Position numbers and translations under genes: made by a program | Source of the DNA: Segatella copri DSM 18205 | Lineage (GTDB): Bacteria > Bacteroidota > Bacteroidia > Bacteroidales > Bacteroidaceae | Direction of reading: 5' to 3' | Length of the DNA: 64,000 bases | Assembly: GCF_025151535.1 (NCBI RefSeq) | Contig: NZ_CP102288.1 | Span: forward strand, 2,365,501-2,429,500 | In this document: positions 31,174 to 39,567 of the stretch, piece after piece | Layout: the number at the start of each line of letters is the position of its first letter | Position numbering within the stretch: the stretch's first letter is position 1 | Notes under the pieces: generated by a model | The model's database searches: none | The model's input: the letters and a program-made list of their open reading frames with translations, nothing else | Told to the model about the DNA's origin: nothing

Positions 31174-32415
31174 ATGAGTAGAGTACTTATGATTGGCGCA
31201 GGTGGCGTGGCTACCGTGGCTGCCTTCAAGATCGTCCAGAACCAGGACGTTTTCACCGAGTTTATGATTGCTAGCCGTCGCAAGGAAAAATGCGATAAGC
31301 TGGTTAAGGATATCCATGCCAAGGGCTACAAGATGGATATTCAGACAGCTGAGGTGGATGCCGACGACGTTGAGCAGTTGAAGGCTCTCTTCAATAGCTA
31401 CAAGCCTGAGCTTGTCATCAACCTAGCTTTGCCTTACCAGGATCTCACTATCATGGATGCCTGTCTGGCTTGCGGTTGCAACTACATGGATACCGCTAAC
31501 TATGAGCCTAAGGACGAGGCTCACTTCGAGTACTCATGGCAGTGGGCATACAAGGATAAGTTCGAACAGGCTGGTCTCTGCGCTATCCTCGGCTGCGGTT
31601 TCGACCCAGGTGTATCAGGCATCTTCACCGCTTATGCAGCCAAGCATCACTTCGATGAGATTGAGGTGCTCGACATCGTGGATTGCAACGCCGGTAACCA
31701 TCACAAGGCTTTCGCAACCAACTTCAACCCAGAAATCAATATCCGCGAGATTACCCAGAAGGGACTCTGGTATAAGGATGGCGAATGGATTGAAACCGAC
31801 CCACTCTCTATCCACAAGCCTCTCACCTACCCTAACATCGGCCCTCGCGAGAGCTATCTGATGCACCACGAGGAGTTGGAGAGCCTGGTGAAGAACTACC
31901 CTACCATCAAGGAGGCACGCTTCTGGATGACCTTCGGTCAGCAGTATCTCACCTACCTCGACTGCATCCAGAACCTCGGCATGAGCCGCATCGACGAAAT
32001 CGAATACGAGGCTCCTTTGGCAGACGGTTCAGGCAAGACAGCCAAGGTGAAGATTGTTCCTCTGCAGTTCCTCAAGGCTGTATTGCCTAACCCACAGGAT
32101 CTCGGTGAGAACTATGATGGCGAAACATCTATCGGTTGCCGCATCCGCGGTAAGAAGGATGGCAAGGAGCGCACCTACTACGTTTATAACAACTGCAAGC
32201 ACCAGGAGGCTTACAACGAAACCGGTATGCAGGGCGTAAGCTACACCACCGGTGTGCCAGCCATGATTGGTGCCATGATGTTCCTCAAGGGCATCTGGAA
32301 GAAACCAGGCGTATGGAACGTAGAGGAGTTCGACCCAGATCCATTCATGGAGCAGCTCAACAAGCAGGGATTGCCATGGCACGAGGTGTTTGATGGCGAT
32401 TTGGAAATTGACTAA
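31174..32415 (+). CDS. Carboxynorspermidine synthase (saccharopine dehydrogenase family)
   Basis: A 413-residue NADPH-dependent enzyme. The N-terminal Rossmann fold is clear (RVLMIGAGGVATVAAFKIV, GxGxxG-like), followed by LVINLALPYQDLTIMDACLA, NYMDTANYEPKDEA, and AILGCGFDPGVSGIFTAYAA, all characteristic of the bacterial carboxy(nor)spermidine dehydrogenase branch rather than lysine-pathway saccharopine dehydrogenase. It condenses L-aspartate semialdehyde with a diamine to carboxy(nor)spermidine, which the nspC-type decarboxylase converts to (nor)spermidine. That decarboxylase gene is not in the window. The gene is 19 bp before recA, so read-through is likely. Confidence 0.88.
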   Translation: MSRVLMIGAGGVATVAAFKIVQNQDVFTEFMIASRRKEKCDKLVKDIHAKGYKMDIQTAEVDADDVEQLKALFNSYKPELVINLALPYQDLTIMDACLACGCNYMDTANYEPKDEAHFEYSWQWAYKDKFEQAGLCAILGCGFDPGVSGIFTAYAAKHHFDEIEVLDIVDCNAGNHHKAFATNFNPEINIREITQKGLWYKDGEWIETDPLSIHKPLTYPNIGPRESYLMHHEELESLVKNYPTIKEARFWMTFGQQYLTYLDCIQNLGMSRIDEIEYEAPLADGSGKTAKVKIVPLQFLKAVLPNPQDLGENYDGETSIGCRIRGKKDGKERTYYVYNNCKHQEAYNETGMQGVSYTTGVPAMIGAMMFLKGIWKKPGVWNVEEFDPDPFMEQLNKQGLPWHEVFDGDLEID

Positions 32416-32434
32416 ACTTTAAACTAAATAAGAT

Positions 32435-33466
32435 ATGGCAAAAGAAATGCAAGAGGGAAAATTGAATCCCAATGAAGGCAAGCTGAAAGCTCTTCAGGCA
32501 GCCATGGCTAAGATAGAAAAGGACTTCGGTAAGGGCTCTATCATGAAACTCGGCGATGAGCACGTTGAGAACATCGAAGTTATCCCTACAGGCAGTATCG
32601 CTCTCGACAATGCACTGGGCGTAGGCGGTTATCCTAAGGGACGTATCATCGAGATTTACGGTCCGGAATCTTCCGGTAAAACAACATTGGCTATCCACGC
32701 CATCGCAGAGGCGCAGAAGGCTGGCGGTATCGCTGCTTTCATTGATGCAGAGCACGCTTTCGACCGTTTCTATGCGGCTAAATTGGGCGTTGATGTTGAT
32801 AACTTGTGGATTTCACAACCAGATAATGGTGAGCAGGCGTTGCAGATTGCAGACCAGCTGATCAGTTCTGCTGCTGTAGACATCGTAGTTGTTGACTCTG
32901 TTGCCGCCTTGACTCCTAAAAAGGAAATCGAAGGCGATATGGGTGACAATGTGGTAGGTCTTCAGGCTCGATTGATGAGTCAGGCTCTCCGCAAGCTCAC
33001 TTCTACCATCAGCAAGACCAACACTACCTGCATCTTCATCAACCAGTTGCGCGAGAAGATTGGTGTAATGTTCGGTAACCCAGAGACAACCACCGGTGGT
33101 AATGCTCTGAAGTTCTATGCATCAGTGCGTTTGGATATCCGCAAGGCTACAGCCATCAAGGACGGCGATGAGGTAATAGGTAATCTGGTTCGCGTAAAGG
33201 TGGTAAAGAACAAGGTGGCTCCTCCTTTCCGCAAGGCAGAGTTCGACATCATGTTTGGCGAAGGCATCAGCCGTGCCGGCGAGGTATTCGGTCTGGCTGT
33301 AGCCAACGATATCATCGAAAAGAGCGGCAGCTGGTATAGCTATGGCGGTTCTAAACTCGGACAGGGTGCCGATGCCTGCAAGGCTTTGCTCAAGGATAAC
33401 CCTGAACTTCTCGATGAACTGGAAGCTAAGGTTCGCGAAGCACTTGCTGCTAAGGAACAGAAATAA
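32435..33466 (+). CDS. recA: Recombinase RecA
   Basis: A 343-residue RecA of normal length. Walker A is [11 protein letters not shown] (about 73-83), the catalytic Glu region FIDAEHAFD, Walker B-like [15 protein letters not shown], loop 1 [17 protein letters not shown], and loop 2 [22 protein letters not shown]. It forms filaments on single-stranded DNA, drives strand exchange and triggers LexA cleavage. No SOS-like box can be named in the 19 bp upstream, so it probably depends on the promoter of the preceding gene or one inside it. A terminator is at 33539-33600. Confidence 0.97.
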   Translation: MAKEMQEGKLNPNEGKLKALQAAMAKIEKDFGKGSIMKLGDEHVENIEVIPTGSIALDNALGVGGYPKGRIIEIYGPESSGKTTLAIHAIAEAQKAGGIAAFIDAEHAFDRFYAAKLGVDVDNLWISQPDNGEQALQIADQLISSAAVDIVVVDSVAALTPKKEIEGDMGDNVVGLQARLMSQALRKLTSTISKTNTTCIFINQLREKIGVMFGNPETTTGGNALKFYASVRLDIRKATAIKDGDEVIGNLVRVKVVKNKVAPPFRKAEFDIMFGEGISRAGEVFGLAVANDIIEKSGSWYSYGGSKLGQGADACKALLKDNPELLDELEAKVREALAAKEQK

Positions 33467-33538
33467 AGTCAGATAAGGTTTCACACCTTATTATATAGGA
33501 GCTTTATCTGAAAAGAAAGATTTCTCAATCATATTACA

Positions 33539-33600
33539 GGAATCAAGATAGGGAGAATGCGACATTTTATCGCCTCCCATATCTTGATTCCTTTTATTTT
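33539..33600 (+). terminator. Terminator after recA
   Basis: GGAATCAAGATAGGGAG (33539-33555) pairs with CTCCCATATCTTGATTCC (33574-33591) with a T-rich end (TTTTATTTTG). Confidence 0.88.
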
Positions 33601-33626
33601 GTCAGCATAATCTGACACCTTGTCAG
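33600..33626 (+). promoter_or_regulatory. Three TGTCAG half-sites upstream of dnaK (possible activator sites)
   Basis: TGTCAG (33600-33605), CTGACA (33612-33617) and TGTCAG (33621-33626) form two overlapping inverted repeats, one a perfect CTGACA-cct-TGTCAG. They lie ~25-50 bp before a -24/-12 type promoter, where an enhancer-binding protein could act. Confidence 0.5.
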
Positions 33627-33649
33627 CCACTTTAAATTTTGCAATCCCT

Positions 33650-33665
33650 TGGCACATGCTTTGTT
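33650..33665 (+). promoter_or_regulatory. Sigma-54 type (-24/-12) promoter of dnaK
   Basis: TTGGCACATGCTTTGTT: TGGCAC then TTTGTT with 10 bp between GG and the -12 G, the RpoN spacing. The usual -12 GC is GT here. No TAnnTTTG box is found closer to the gene. The leader to ATG 33797 is ~120 nt. Confidence 0.6.
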
Positions 33666-33796
33666 ATGACGGAAAGCGTGAACGCTGAATAGAGAGGTTC
33701 CCGACAGATGCATATCTTCGGCAGACTTCCATTAGCCAGCAAGTTCATGAGATAAATAACATATTAATAACGATAAAAATAAAAAAAGATATAATT

Positions 33797-35734
33797 ATGG
33801 GAAAAGTAATTGGAATTGACTTGGGTACCACAAACAGTTGTGTTGCCGTTTTCGAAGGTAGCGAACCAGTTGTAATCGCTAACAGTGAAGGTAAGCGTAC
33901 TACTCCATCAGTAGTAGGTTTCGTTAAGGATGGTGACCGCAAGGTAGGTGATCCTGCTAAGCGTCAGGCCATCACAAACCCTAAGAACACAGTATATTCT
34001 ATCAAGCGTTTCATGGGTGAGACATACGCTCAGAGCCAGAAAGAGGCTGAGGCAATGCCTTACTCAGTAGTAAACGAGGGTGGTTATCCACGTGTTGAAA
34101 TCGAGGGTCGCAAATATACTCCACAGGAGATTTCTGCAATGGTTCTCCAGAAAATGAAGAAGACTGCAGAGGATTATCTCGGACAGGAGGTTACAGATGC
34201 TGTTATCACAGTTCCTGCTTACTTCTCTGACTCACAGCGTCAGGCTACAAAGGAGGCTGGTCAGATTGCAGGTTTGAACGTTCAGCGTATCGTAAATGAG
34301 CCTACAGCCGCAGCTTTGGCTTACGGTGTTGACAAGGCCAACAAGGATATGAAGATTGCCGTATTCGACTTGGGTGGTGGTACATTCGATATCTCTATCC
34401 TGGAGTTCGGTGGCGGCGTATTCGAGGTACTTTCTACCAATGGTGATACTCACCTGGGTGGTGATGACTTCGACCAGGTAATCATCAACTGGTTGGCTGA
34501 TGGCTTCAAGGCAGAGGAAGGCGTGGATCTCCGCAAGGACCCTATGGCTATGCAGCGTTTGAAGGAGGCAGCTGAGAAGGCTAAGATTGAGTTGTCAAGC
34601 TCTACATCTACCGAAATCAACTTGCCATACATCACAGCCGTTGACGGTATGCCAAAGCACTTGGTTAAGACTTTGACCCGTGCACAGTTCGAGCAGTTGG
34701 CTCACAACCTGATTCAGGCTTGCTTGGTACCTTGCCAGAATGCCGTTCGTGACGCTAAGCTCTCTACATCAGATATCGACGAGGTTATCCTGGTTGGTGG
34801 TTCAAGCCGTATCCCAGCCGTTCAGACACTCGTTAAGAACTACTTCGGCAAGGAGCCTTCTAAGGGTGTTAACCCAGATGAAGTTGTTGCAGTAGGTGCA
34901 GCTATCCAGGGTGCCATCCTGAACAAGGAAGAGGGTGTTGGTGACATCGTATTGCTCGACGTTACTCCATTGACTCTCGGTATCGAGACTATGGGTGGTG
35001 TGATGACTAAGCTCATTGATGCCAATACAACTATCCCTTGCAAGAAGAGCGAGGTATTCTCTACAGCAGCTGATAACCAGACAGAGGTTACCATCCACGT
35101 ATTGCAGGGTGAGCGCCCAATGGCAGCTCAGAACAAGAGTATAGGTCAGTTCAACCTGACAGGTATCGCTCCAGCTCGCCGTGGTGTTCCTCAGATTGAG
35201 GTTACCTTCGATATCGATGCCAACGGTATCTTGAACGTATCAGCTAAGGATAAGGCTACCGGTAAGGAGCAGAGCATCCGCATCGAGGCTTCATCTGGCT
35301 TGAGCGAGGACGAGATCAACCGCATGAAGGCTGAGGCAGAGCAGAACGCTGCTGCTGATAAGGCTGAGCGCGAGAAGATTGACAAGATGAACCAGGCTGA
35401 CAGCATGATCTTCACCACCGAGAACTTCCTGAAGGATAACGGTGATAAGATTCCAGCTGACAAGAAGCCAGGTATCGAGCAGGCTTTGCAGCAGTTGAAG
35501 GATGCTCACAAGGCAGGTGATGTTGCAGCTATCGATTCAGCTATGAACAACTTGAATACCGTCATGCAGGCTGCTTCTCAGCAGATGTATCAGGGCGGCC
35601 AGCAGGCAGGTCCTCAGGGTGCTCAGGGCGGTCAGCAGGCAGGTCCTCAGGGTGCTCAGGGCGGTCAGCAGGCACAGAGCGGCAATGATGGCGCTCAGGA
35701 TGTACAAGACGCTGACTTCGAAGAAGTTAAGTAA
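33797..35734 (+). CDS. dnaK: Chaperone DnaK (Hsp70)
   Basis: A 645-residue Hsp70. The ATPase domain carries [20 protein letters not shown] (phosphate 1), [14 protein letters not shown] (phosphate 2) and [18 protein letters not shown] (adenosine site). The linker [13 protein letters not shown], the substrate-binding sandwich and the helical lid follow. The C-terminus QDADFEEVK matches the canonical EEVK-type end. Before it stand two perfect 11-residue repeats [11 protein letters not shown] plus a partial third, a Gly/Gln-rich disordered tail. DnaJ and GrpE genes are not adjacent. Regulation seems to involve the -24/-12 promoter at 33650, with terminator at 35754. Confidence 0.98.
   Translation: MGKVIGIDLGTTNSCVAVFEGSEPVVIANSEGKRTTPSVVGFVKDGDRKVGDPAKRQAITNPKNTVYSIKRFMGETYAQSQKEAEAMPYSVVNEGGYPRVEIEGRKYTPQEISAMVLQKMKKTAEDYLGQEVTDAVITVPAYFSDSQRQATKEAGQIAGLNVQRIVNEPTAAALAYGVDKANKDMKIAVFDLGGGTFDISILEFGGGVFEVLSTNGDTHLGGDDFDQVIINWLADGFKAEEGVDLRKDPMAMQRLKEAAEKAKIELSSSTSTEINLPYITAVDGMPKHLVKTLTRAQFEQLAHNLIQACLVPCQNAVRDAKLSTSDIDEVILVGGSSRIPAVQTLVKNYFGKEPSKGVNPDEVVAVGAAIQGAILNKEEGVGDIVLLDVTPLTLGIETMGGVMTKLIDANTTIPCKKSEVFSTAADNQTEVTIHVLQGERPMAAQNKSIGQFNLTGIAPARRGVPQIEVTFDIDANGILNVSAKDKATGKEQSIRIEASSGLSEDEINRMKAEAEQNAAADKAEREKIDKMNQADSMIFTTENFLKDNGDKIPADKKPGIEQALQQLKDAHKAGDVAAIDSAMNNLNTVMQAASQQMYQGGQQAGPQGAQGGQQAGPQGAQGGQQAQSGNDGAQDVQDADFEEVK
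35593..35676. repeat. 33-bp in-frame tandem repeat in the dnaK tail
   Basis: Units begin at 35593, 35626 and 35659 (each GGGCGG), two full and one partial, nearly identical. They encode [11 protein letters not shown]. Copy number could vary by slippage without breaking the frame. Confidence 0.85.
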
Positions 35735-35753
35735 TACAGACTAATATTATAAT

Positions 35754-35796
35754 AAAGGCGTACAATGCTCAGAAATGAGTTTTGTACGCCTTTTTT
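35754..35796 (+). terminator. Terminator after dnaK
   Basis: AAAGGCGTACAA pairs with TTGTACGCCTTTTTT. Confidence 0.9.
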
Positions 35797-35826
35797 GTTT
35801 CATTATGATTTTTTATATCCCAATAG

Positions 35827-35858
35827 TTTGCTAATTCGCTGAGAATTATGTATATTTG
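35827..35858 (+). promoter_or_regulatory. Consensus promoter of the HAD hydrolase gene
   Basis: TTTG (35827-35830), exactly 20 bp, TATATTTG (35851-35858), leader of ~70 nt. Confidence 0.8.
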
Positions 35859-35934
35859 CAAATTAAGGGAGATAGAACATCGCCCGAAAGAGATAGACAG
35901 TTTAGGGTAAATATAAAAGAAAGGAGAACGAGAT

Positions 35935-36789
35935 ATGGCAAAGAAGAGACCACAGGTAGCGCTGGTTTATGATTTCGACGGCACACTGTCGCCTGGCAAT
36001 ATGCAGGAGTTTGGATTCATACAGGCTACAGGCAAGACAAAAGACGAGTTCTGGGAGAAAAACAGAAAGTTTGCAGAGGGTAAGGATGCCAATGGCATTT
36101 TGACCTATATGTATCTGATGCTCGACGAAGCCAAGAAGAACAATATCTCGCTCACCCGGGAATCTTTTCAGAAATTCGGCAAGGATGTAGAACTGTTCCG
36201 CGGCGTAAAACAATGGTTTTCGCTCGTGAATGAATATGGCAACAGCATCGGACTGGACGTAAAGCACTACATCAACTCCTCGGGACTGAAGGAGATGATA
36301 GAGGGCACACCTATCGCTCACGAATTTGAGAACATCTACGCCTGCTCCTTTCTCTACAACAAGGATGGTATCGCCTATTGGCCAGCCGTAGCCGTAGACT
36401 ATACTACCAAGACGCAATTCCTCTTCAAAATCAACAAGGGTATCAAACAGGTGAGCGACAACAGAAGAGTGAACCAGTATATCCCCGACGAAAAGCGCCC
36501 TATCCCTTTCCCCCGAATGATATATTTCGGAGATGGAGAAACCGATGTGCCTTGCATGAAGATGGTAAAGGAACATGGCGGCCACTCGATTGCTGTATAT
36601 GATAACGAGGATAAACAGAAGACTGCCTGCCAGCTTGTCAAGGAGGGACGGGTAAACTTCATGTGCTCTGCCAACTACAGCAAAGGAAGCGTGATGAATA
36701 TCATCGTAAAGAGAATATTGGATAAAATCAAAGCCGACTTTGAATTCGACCGTCTGATAGAACTGAACCAGAAGAAGGCATGGAAGTGA
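35935..36789 (+). CDS. HAD-superfamily phosphatase
   Basis: A 284-residue cytosolic haloacid-dehalogenase-type hydrolase. Motif I is VYDFDGTLSPG (about 10-20; the two Asp are nucleophile and acid), motif II YINSSG (about 118-123), motif III a Lys near TKTQFLFKI, and motif IV YFGDGETDVPCM (about 199-210) binds magnesium. Length and the helical cap (about 25-100) resemble phosphoserine-phosphatase-like members. A specific substrate cannot be assigned. It has its own consensus promoter and is followed by a repeat tract. Confidence 0.85.
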   Translation: MAKKRPQVALVYDFDGTLSPGNMQEFGFIQATGKTKDEFWEKNRKFAEGKDANGILTYMYLMLDEAKKNNISLTRESFQKFGKDVELFRGVKQWFSLVNEYGNSIGLDVKHYINSSGLKEMIEGTPIAHEFENIYACSFLYNKDGIAYWPAVAVDYTTKTQFLFKINKGIKQVSDNRRVNQYIPDEKRPIPFPRMIYFGDGETDVPCMKMVKEHGGHSIAVYDNEDKQKTACQLVKEGRVNFMCSANYSKGSVMNIIVKRILDKIKADFEFDRLIELNQKKAWK

Positions 36790-36794
36790 TTTAA

Positions 36795-36845
36795 GGGTAA
36801 AAAAGTAAAAAGGTAAAAGGGTAAAAAGGGCAAGAAAGTAAAGGG
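36795..36845. repeat. Simple repeat of GGTAAAAAG type
   Basis: Imperfect tandem GGTAAAA(A)AG units, the inverted form of the tract at 13950-13999. Confidence 0.6.
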
Positions 36846-36944
36846 AGAAAGGGATTCTTTTGTGAATTCCTTGAAACTTTTCTTGGTTTTATCGAGGATT
36901 ATGCTTAATTTTGCACGCAAAAATAATAATATCAAATCATATTA

Positions 36945-37304
36945 ATGGGAAGAAACAAATACTCAGCAGGAGAAATCAAGGAAATCGGCAAGTTGCTGCG
37001 ACTCAAGAACGCAGGCAACCGTTTACAACAGAAAATGATACGCCACGACCTTCGCGTGGATTATGAATTCAATATCTCTGACTTCAATGAGCCTGGCAAG
37101 GCTTTCGGAGAAGAGGAGTTGCAGGCAGCCATCAAGCGTGGCGCCATTCAGATTCTCGACGATGCCACCATCGAAGCAATGAAGGCAAAACGTGCCCGAG
37201 ATAAGGCTCGCGACGAGGCAGAGAGACAGAAGGAAGCCGTAGCCAGAGGTGAACAGACCGACTGGCAGGAGGCTATGAAGGAGTGGAATGAGTATTATAA
37301 ATAA
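36945..37304 (+). CDS. Conserved small hypothetical protein
   Basis: A 119-residue charged, helical protein starting MGRNKYSAGEIKEIGKLLRL with KNAGNRLQQKMIRHDLRVDY, and a C-terminal Lys/Arg/Glu-rich helix (KAKRARDKARDEAERQKE). No signal peptide, membrane span or Cys. It has the look of a nucleic-acid- or ribosome-associated accessory protein, but I do not recognise its family. A -7 box TAATTTTG is at 36906-36913 with a partial CTTG 20 bp above. It is followed by the small inverted repeat 37303-37387. Confidence 0.65.
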   Translation: MGRNKYSAGEIKEIGKLLRLKNAGNRLQQKMIRHDLRVDYEFNISDFNEPGKAFGEEELQAAIKRGAIQILDDATIEAMKAKRARDKARDEAERQKEAVARGEQTDWQEAMKEWNEYYK

Positions 37305-37387
37305 TGTTGAATGTTAAATGTTAAATGGCCCAATGAGCTATGATATCAAAAAGCAAGATATAACTTAACATTCAACACTTAACATTT
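37303..37387. repeat. Inverted-repeat element D (AATGTTAA-type arms)
   Basis: Left arm TGTTGAATGTTAAATGTT, right arm CTTAACATTCAACACTTAAC. Both are made of short TTAACATT units, inverted around ~35 bp. It is a small relative in design of elements A, B and C. Confidence 0.6.
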
Positions 37388-37399
37388 TATTAAATTATT

Positions 37400-38146
37400 A
37401 TGGCTAAAGTATTGATAAAGACATCAGAGGGCGACATCAAGGTGCGCCTCTACGACGAGACACCTCAGCATCGTGACAACTTCTTGAAGTTGGCAAAGGA
37501 GGGATATTTCGATGGCACTCTCTTCCATCGTGTCATCAAGGATTTTATGATTCAAGGCGGCGATCCAGACAGCAAAGGCGCTCCTAAAGGCAAGATGCTG
37601 GGCACAGGTGGTCCTGACTATACCATCCCTGCCGAGTTCGTTTATCCACAACTTTTCCACAAGCGTGGTGCCTTGAGCGCAGCCCGTTTGGGAGATGAGG
37701 TAAACCCGGAGCGAGAGAGCAGCGGTAGCCAGTTCTATATTGTATGGGGAAAGACCTACAAGCAGAATGAACTGAAGCAGATGGAAAAGCAGATGGGCAT
37801 GCAGATGGAGCAGAACATCTTCAACCAGCTTGCCAAGGAGCATCATGATGAAATTATGAACTTCCGCCGCAACCGCGACCGTGAAGGCCTGATGAAACTC
37901 CAGGATGAACTGGTGGATGAAACCAAGAAGCGCTGCAAGGAGCAGGGCTATCCTAAGTTTACTGAAGAGCAGCAGAAGGCTTACACTGAAGTAGGCGGAA
38001 CACCTTTCCTCGATAACCAATACACCGTTTTCGGTGAAGTGGAGGAAGGAATTGACATCGTAGAAAAGATTCAGAACTGCGAAACATTGCGTGGCGATCG
38101 CCCAAAAGAGGATGTTTCTATGCAGATTTCAGTCATCGAGGAATAA
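37400..38146 (+). CDS. Cyclophilin-type peptidyl-prolyl isomerase
   Basis: A 248-residue cytosolic cyclophilin. The family blocks are RDNFLKLAKEGYFDGTLFHR, VIKDFMIQGGDPDSKG (Phe, Gln and Gly of the active site; the catalytic Arg is in FHRV) and SSGSQFYIVWGKTY (QFYIV). An ~85-residue helical, charged insert (QMEKQMGMQMEQNIFNQLAK...) splits the second half, before FLDNQYTVFGEVEEGIDIVE. Such an insert is known in Bacteroidota homologues and makes the protein longer than the 165-residue minimum. It speeds Xaa-Pro isomerisation. No signal peptide. Confidence 0.92.
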   Translation: MAKVLIKTSEGDIKVRLYDETPQHRDNFLKLAKEGYFDGTLFHRVIKDFMIQGGDPDSKGAPKGKMLGTGGPDYTIPAEFVYPQLFHKRGALSAARLGDEVNPERESSGSQFYIVWGKTYKQNELKQMEKQMGMQMEQNIFNQLAKEHHDEIMNFRRNRDREGLMKLQDELVDETKKRCKEQGYPKFTEEQQKAYTEVGGTPFLDNQYTVFGEVEEGIDIVEKIQNCETLRGDRPKEDVSMQISVIEE

Positions 38147-38157
38147 GAAATTTCCAT

Positions 38158-38191
38158 AACGCTCCGCCGGACGGTAAATCCGGCGGAACGC
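38158..38191. other. GC-rich hairpin after the cyclophilin gene
   Basis: GCTCCGCCGGA and TCCGGCGGAaCGC form a strong stem with loop CGGTAAA. It lacks a T run; a second hairpin AAGAGCAT-cata-ATGCTCTT follows at 38213-38232. Together they may end the two convergent genes. Confidence 0.5.
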
Positions 38192-38273
38192 CTAATGAAA
38201 AGCAAAATGGTAAAGAGCATCATAATGCTCTTAGCATTGGCAAGTTCTAACTACAGCTATGCTTCGTCATTTT

Positions 38274-39170
38274 TTATTCCGCCTTCGTCATTCTATCCGT
38301 AATATACATACCTGCCAGAATGCAGCAGGCACCTGCCAGGAAGTAAGGAGTTATCTTTTCGTCTAATACCAGAGAGGCGAAAATCATTGTGGTGATAGGA
38401 TTGAAATAAACCCAGTTGGTAGCTTTCACGGCACCCAACTTAGAGATACACCAGTTCCATGTAAGGAAACATATCATGGATGCCAAACAGCCCAGGAACA
38501 AGAGATTACCCACCACCTGAGGCTTCATAAACACATCCCATGACGGCCAACCAGGGATGATAAGATAATAAGGCAAGATGGTAAGCACACCATAAAAGAA
38601 TACCTTGCGGGTAATAAAAGCTGCGCCATAATCGCCCGATACCGATTTCATCAGGAGCGAATAGACAGCCCAGCTCATACATGCCGTAAAAGCCAAGGCA
38701 TCGCCTACAGGCGACAGATGCAGCACGAATCTGCCATTCAGCACCACGATAATCATACCTACAAAAGCAAGCAGAGAGCCCAACAGCTGTATCATGTTGA
38801 TACGCGAAGAATGGCGATAAACCAGACGTACCAGCAAGGTAGCAAAGAGCGGACAGGAGCAAACGATGAGCGAAGTATTGGTTGTTGTGGTATAATTCAT
38901 CGCCTCGTTCTCGCTCAGAAAATAGAGTGAACCGCCCGTAATGCCCAGCATCGCCATTTTAAACTCATCTTTCCAGCTATCAGCAAACATCCGCTTATGA
39001 TTCACCATCAGCATCATCATGTATGCGATACTGAAACGGAGCGTAAAGATCTGTGCTGGCGAAAGTCCGTTCAGCATCAGCACCTTGGTAGATACAAAGG
39101 TGGTTCCCCAGATAGCTACGGTGATAAAAGCCACAAGATGATATAATAAATTACTATTATTCTGTTTCAT
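38274..39170 (-). CDS. EamA/DMT-family transporter
   Basis: A 298-residue membrane protein with ten predicted spans in two EamA halves: LVAFITVAIWGTTFVSTKVL at the start (the WGxxFV motif), AQIFTLRFSIAYMMML, LLGSLLAFVGMIIVVLNG (end of the first half), then LAFTACMSWAVYSLLMK and the closing FNPITTMIFASLVLDEKITP plus AGACCILAGMYI. It exports or imports small metabolites; the substrate cannot be told. The start MKQNNSNL (39170) fits the family; the 24 codons upstream look non-coding. It is alone and convergent with the cyclophilin gene. Confidence 0.88.
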   Translation of the reverse strand: MKQNNSNLLYHLVAFITVAIWGTTFVSTKVLMLNGLSPAQIFTLRFSIAYMMMLMVNHKRMFADSWKDEFKMAMLGITGGSLYFLSENEAMNYTTTTNTSLIVCSCPLFATLLVRLVYRHSSRINMIQLLGSLLAFVGMIIVVLNGRFVLHLSPVGDALAFTACMSWAVYSLLMKSVSGDYGAAFITRKVFFYGVLTILPYYLIIPGWPSWDVFMKPQVVGNLLFLGCLASMICFLTWNWCISKLGAVKATNWVYFNPITTMIFASLVLDEKITPYFLAGACCILAGMYITDRMTKAE

Positions 39171-39457
39171 TCTATTTTCCTGATTTTTGAAATTCAACTG
39201 CAAAATTATAACTTTTATTCGAAATGAGCAAATTGTAAGCAAGAAAAGCAGAAAAAGACAATAAAAAGCGAAATTGGAGCAAAAGAAAAATGCGTTAAGA
39301 AGAGTTACATCAGCATTTTTCAGTGTTCACACTCTGCCACTTTTCAGTCGCACAGCAACACATTTATTTTCCTAACTATCAGCGGTTTATAAAAATCTCA
39401 TTTTTACACCCATCCACTTTTCACTTATCACCCACCATTTTTTCATTATTTATTTAG

Positions 39458-39465
39458 TAATTTTG
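39458..39465 (+). promoter_or_regulatory. -7 element of the first GH3 gene
   Basis: TAATTTTG followed by CAG, ~100 bp before the ATG. No -33 box is seen 20 bp above it, so an activator may be needed. Nothing else notable is in 39171-39567. Confidence 0.5.
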
Positions 39466-39567
39466 CAGATGAATGAGCATATACGCCTAAACGCACAAAA
39501 AAACGTGAGAGGCGGTGTGCAAAACAAACAACTGCAAGAAATAAACAAACCATAATAAATATTACTT

